The notes beneath the pieces were generated by a model that saw only the letters and a list, made by a program, of their open reading frames with translations, was not told the origin of the DNA and made no database searches. This document shows positions 61,229 through 64,000 of a stretch of 64,000 bases of DNA, in pieces. A program made the translations under genes and the position numbers. This DNA is from Mariniblastus sp. (GTDB lineage Bacteria; Planctomycetota; Planctomycetia; Pirellulales; Pirellulaceae), in contig WTFU01000186.1 of NCBI GenBank assembly GCA_011523945.1, positions 48,405 to 112,404 of the forward strand. The letters are read 5' to 3'. The first letter of the stretch is position 1. Each line of letters starts with the position of its first letter.

Positions 61229-62959
61229 TTACGAGTTCGCGTTGATGATGTCCACCAATGCCTTTCGGTCAATCGGCTTTGGGAGGAATCCATCTGCGCC
61301 GGCATTATACGAATTGCTAACATCCTGAGGCTGGACATTGGCGGAAATCACAATGATTCGCGGCTGACTGATTGCCAAATTGGCACGAATTTGCCGCATC
61401 GCCTCATAACCATCCATCACAGGCATTTGAAGATCCATAAAGATCAAGTCATAGGGCATTTTGTTTACAAACTCGACCGCCTCCAAACCATCAACAGCCA
61501 CATCGGCCGTAAATCCAACTTGACCCAAAATCTTGACGGCCAGTAAACGATTTACAGGATTATCCTCAACAATCAAAATCTTAAGTTTTTTGTCGGTCTC
61601 AACTTCAATTCGACCACTGGGCTCTGCTCGTTGACGCGAGACAACTCTGAGCGGAAGTGACAATACAAACTCGGCTCCAACTCCAACGGTGCTACTCACG
61701 GTTAAATCACCTGACATCAAACGACTCAAACGCCTCGCAATGCTCAAGCCCAGGCCAGTTCCTTCGTATTCCCTGGAATGGGAAGAGTCCACCTGTTGAA
61801 ACGGACTGAAGATTTTTTCCAAATCTGAAGATGGGATTCCAACTCCCGTATCAGAAATTGTGAATAGTAAATTTTCAGATTCCACACATACGGTGACGAT
61901 AATCTGACCTTCCGATGTAAACTTGATGGCATTGCCAATCAAATTCACCAAGATCTGCTTCACTCTTGGCTCGTCTCCCAGAATACACTCTGGCAATGAC
62001 GGATCGAATTTTATGAGAATCGGCACTTCACTCACAGTATTTGCTGATGTGCAAACCCGAACCGATGCTTCGACTAACTGTTTGAGATCGATCGTATTTT
62101 CTGAAATCCTCAGTTCGTTGGCTTCGATTTTCGAGAAATCAAGAATATCCGTAATCAAATTGAGCAAATGGTTACTTGAGTCCCAGATAATATTGGCGTA
62201 TTCGAATTGCTCAGGATTCAAAGATGTATCTCGTATTAAATCCGACATGCCGATAATGGCATTGAGCGGTGTTCGAATCTCGTGGCTCATGGTTGCCAAG
62301 AACGTGCTTTTCGCGCGATTGGAAGAGTCTGCCATTTCCTTGGCACTGATTAATTCGTCCGCCTGTGCTGCCAGCATATCCTGAACAATTTTTAATTGCC
62401 GTACGGTTGACTGAAGTTCTTCTTCGCGCATCGCATCAGATATCTTTGTGGCGGCCATCGAGGCGATCGTCACAAGGATCTCTTCATGCTTTTCTGTGTA
62501 GAAATCGACTTTAGAATTTTCAGAATCGATAACACCGATGCACTCTCCATGAAGCACAATCGGCACCGCCAGTTCGGACAATCGGAATTCATCATCGAGG
62601 ATGTAACGTGAATCAAGTCGAGTGTCCCGAATCCGCTCTGGTTTTAAATTTGCCGCCACCGAGCCTACGATTCCTTCTCCGACCGGAATCGTAATGGGGT
62701 CAACAATCACTCGCCCCTCGGGGCTCTTCGGGCCGTACGCCGCTGCCTGAACTAACTCGCCGCTTGTTCGGTCGATCAAATAAATCACACAATCATCGAA
62801 CCCAATCCCGGCAATCGCACGATCGGCGATGAGCCAAAAGATGTCATCGAGGGAAGATTTTTGAAGGAGATCCAACGCAAAAGTGCTAAGCAGCTTAAGA
62901 TAATCTTCAGAATTTAGATCTTCCGACCTGCTCATTCTCGGTCCCAGTCTTTTATTCAA
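61229..62959 (-). CDS. Soluble hybrid histidine kinase (GAF-HisKA-HATPase-REC)
   Basis: FLATMSHEIRTPLNAIIGMSDLI, LVNLIGNAIKFTSEGQI, ISDTGVGI, GTGLGLSIARRL, ILIVEDNPVNRLLAVKIL...YDLIFMDLQMPVMDGYEAM. Confidence 0.93.
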   Translation of the reverse strand: MNKRLGPRMSRSEDLNSEDYLKLLSTFALDLLQKSSLDDIFWLIADRAIAGIGFDDCVIYLIDRTSGELVQAAAYGPKSPEGRVIVDPITIPVGEGIVGSVAANLKPERIRDTRLDSRYILDDEFRLSELAVPIVLHGECIGVIDSENSKVDFYTEKHEEILVTIASMAATKISDAMREEELQSTVRQLKIVQDMLAAQADELISAKEMADSSNRAKSTFLATMSHEIRTPLNAIIGMSDLIRDTSLNPEQFEYANIIWDSSNHLLNLITDILDFSKIEANELRISENTIDLKQLVEASVRVCTSANTVSEVPILIKFDPSLPECILGDEPRVKQILVNLIGNAIKFTSEGQIIVTVCVESENLLFTISDTGVGIPSSDLEKIFSPFQQVDSSHSREYEGTGLGLSIARRLSRLMSGDLTVSSTVGVGAEFVLSLPLRVVSRQRAEPSGRIEVETDKKLKILIVEDNPVNRLLAVKILGQVGFTADVAVDGLEAVEFVNKMPYDLIFMDLQMPVMDGYEAMRQIRANLAISQPRIIVISANVQPQDVSNSYNAGADGFLPKPIDRKALVDIINANS

Positions 62960-63465
62960 ATCGTCACGCCCGCCCTAATTGAGACACTCCTCAATCGCCT
63001 GACGTCAAAGCTATTTTACCTAGCCTTCTATTGGGAAATACGTACTGACACCGCATCCGTTCGTATTTGGTACTAGTGTACTCTTGCATCGCTTCTGGGT
63101 TCAAATTCGTTTTTTGGCGTAGTTTTTATAAGAATTACGCATTTCTTACTTACGCAGTACAACCAAAGTGCTGTAACCCTTAGAACATATCAACCATTCC
63201 CCAGTCACAAAGCAAAACAGCATTCTCTCACAATCAAGGAAAAAATGATTCAACACCGTTTTCACCATTTCGTTCCCTAGGGGATTCTAAACAACGGAGA
63301 GCAACTGATATCTGGGTTCCACAGGCTGAGACTCTATAGAATTTATCTAGACGCCCCGTTCCATCTTTTAGAATGAAATACGAGAAGACGGCAACCTCGA
63401 GCTTACCTCGTGAGTTCAAACAAATCTGACTTACACCAAATTATTGAATTTAAAAGACTAGTTGC

Positions 63466-64000
63466 ATGAAGATCGCCCGTTTTGAGACCGAACATTTTTT
63501 TGCTCAATATGAATTCAACACCCCTCATCAACTTTGCAACTCAGATTGTGAAACCATGTCGATCGAAGCATTGCTCGAACTGGCTGACGTTTCGCTCACA
63601 GCCTTCACCCAGCAAACACTTGGCTACACAGAATCGCAGGGCAATCCCGAACTCAGACAGAGTATCGCAAACACTTACCAAAACTGTTCGCCGGAAAACA
63701 TTATTGTCTTAGCGACTCCGGTCGAAGGTATCTACCTGACAGCTCGTGCGCTCTTAAACCCTGGGGATGAAGTGATTGTGCTTTCGCCAGCTTACGATGC
63801 TTTGATAAATATGTTTGAACACGTGGTTGGAAACAAAAATGTAAAAAAATGGAATTTCCATCCAGGCGACAATGGATGGGAATTGAGAATTAAAGAACTC
63901 TCTCAATTGCTGTCTCCCAAGACAAGAATGATCGTCGTTAATTTCCCACACAACCCCACCGGCTACATCCCCAGCCCACAAATGCAGCAGAATATAATCA
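63466..64000 (+). CDS. Partial PLP-dependent aminotransferase class I/II (runs off the window end)
   Basis: ATG at 63466 opens MKIARFETEHFFAQYEFNTPHQLCNSDCETMSIEALLELADVSLTAFTQQTLGYTESQGNPELRQSIANTY...TRMIVVNFPHNPTG; absent from the ORF track because there is no stop in the window. Confidence 0.85.
   Translation, partial: MKIARFETEHFFAQYEFNTPHQLCNSDCETMSIEALLELADVSLTAFTQQTLGYTESQGNPELRQSIANTYQNCSPENIIVLATPVEGIYLTARALLNPGDEVIVLSPAYDALINMFEHVVGNKNVKKWNFHPGDNGWELRIKELSQLLSPKTRMIVVNFPHNPTGYIPSPQMQQNII

Noticed and set aside
1-64000. tRNA, rRNA, IS elements, prophage, toxin-antitoxin or restriction systems
   Set aside because: No tRNA T-loop/acceptor signatures, transposase, integrase or defence motifs were recognised on either strand.

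Overview
The window is a gene-dense bacterial chromosome segment. It is probably from a planctomycete (Pirellulales-like), judged from an LEPR-XLL-like N-terminus on an RTX-type protein, a BBP7-like barrel protein and several large secreted proteins. I saw no mobile elements, CRISPR arrays, rRNAs or tRNAs. Most content is housekeeping: RNase E/G, HPr/EIIA/HPF, thyA-folA, trpE, hpt, infA, lpxK, pyrE, thrS-infC, thrC. Main findings: (1) Two adjacent, convergent genes each carry an in-frame UGA at a redox-active Cys position, so they are probable selenoproteins split by the ORF track. One is a TlpA/thioredoxin-like lipoprotein (57024..58445 +, motif W-U-P-P-C) with a SECIS-like hairpin. The other is an AhpD/CMD-like protein (58567..59154 -, motif C-F-Y-U-x3-H). 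(2) An mcsA-mcsB-type operon (26626..29352 -) has two tandem arginine-kinase-like proteins. The first-transcribed one has a McsA-like C-terminal UVR motif and an altered catalytic loop. (3) infC has an AUU start codon, with an in-frame stop just upstream. (4) An unlisted 29-aa, very basic ribosomal-like microprotein lies at 37078..37167 -. (5) A ligase / non-canonical ALDH / Fe-ADH module lies at 22356..26277. (6) A GcvH-like protein overlaps a HemN-like radical SAM gene. (7) A sulfatase-fold protein lacks recognisable catalytic residues. All assignments come from reading the sequence; no database search was run.
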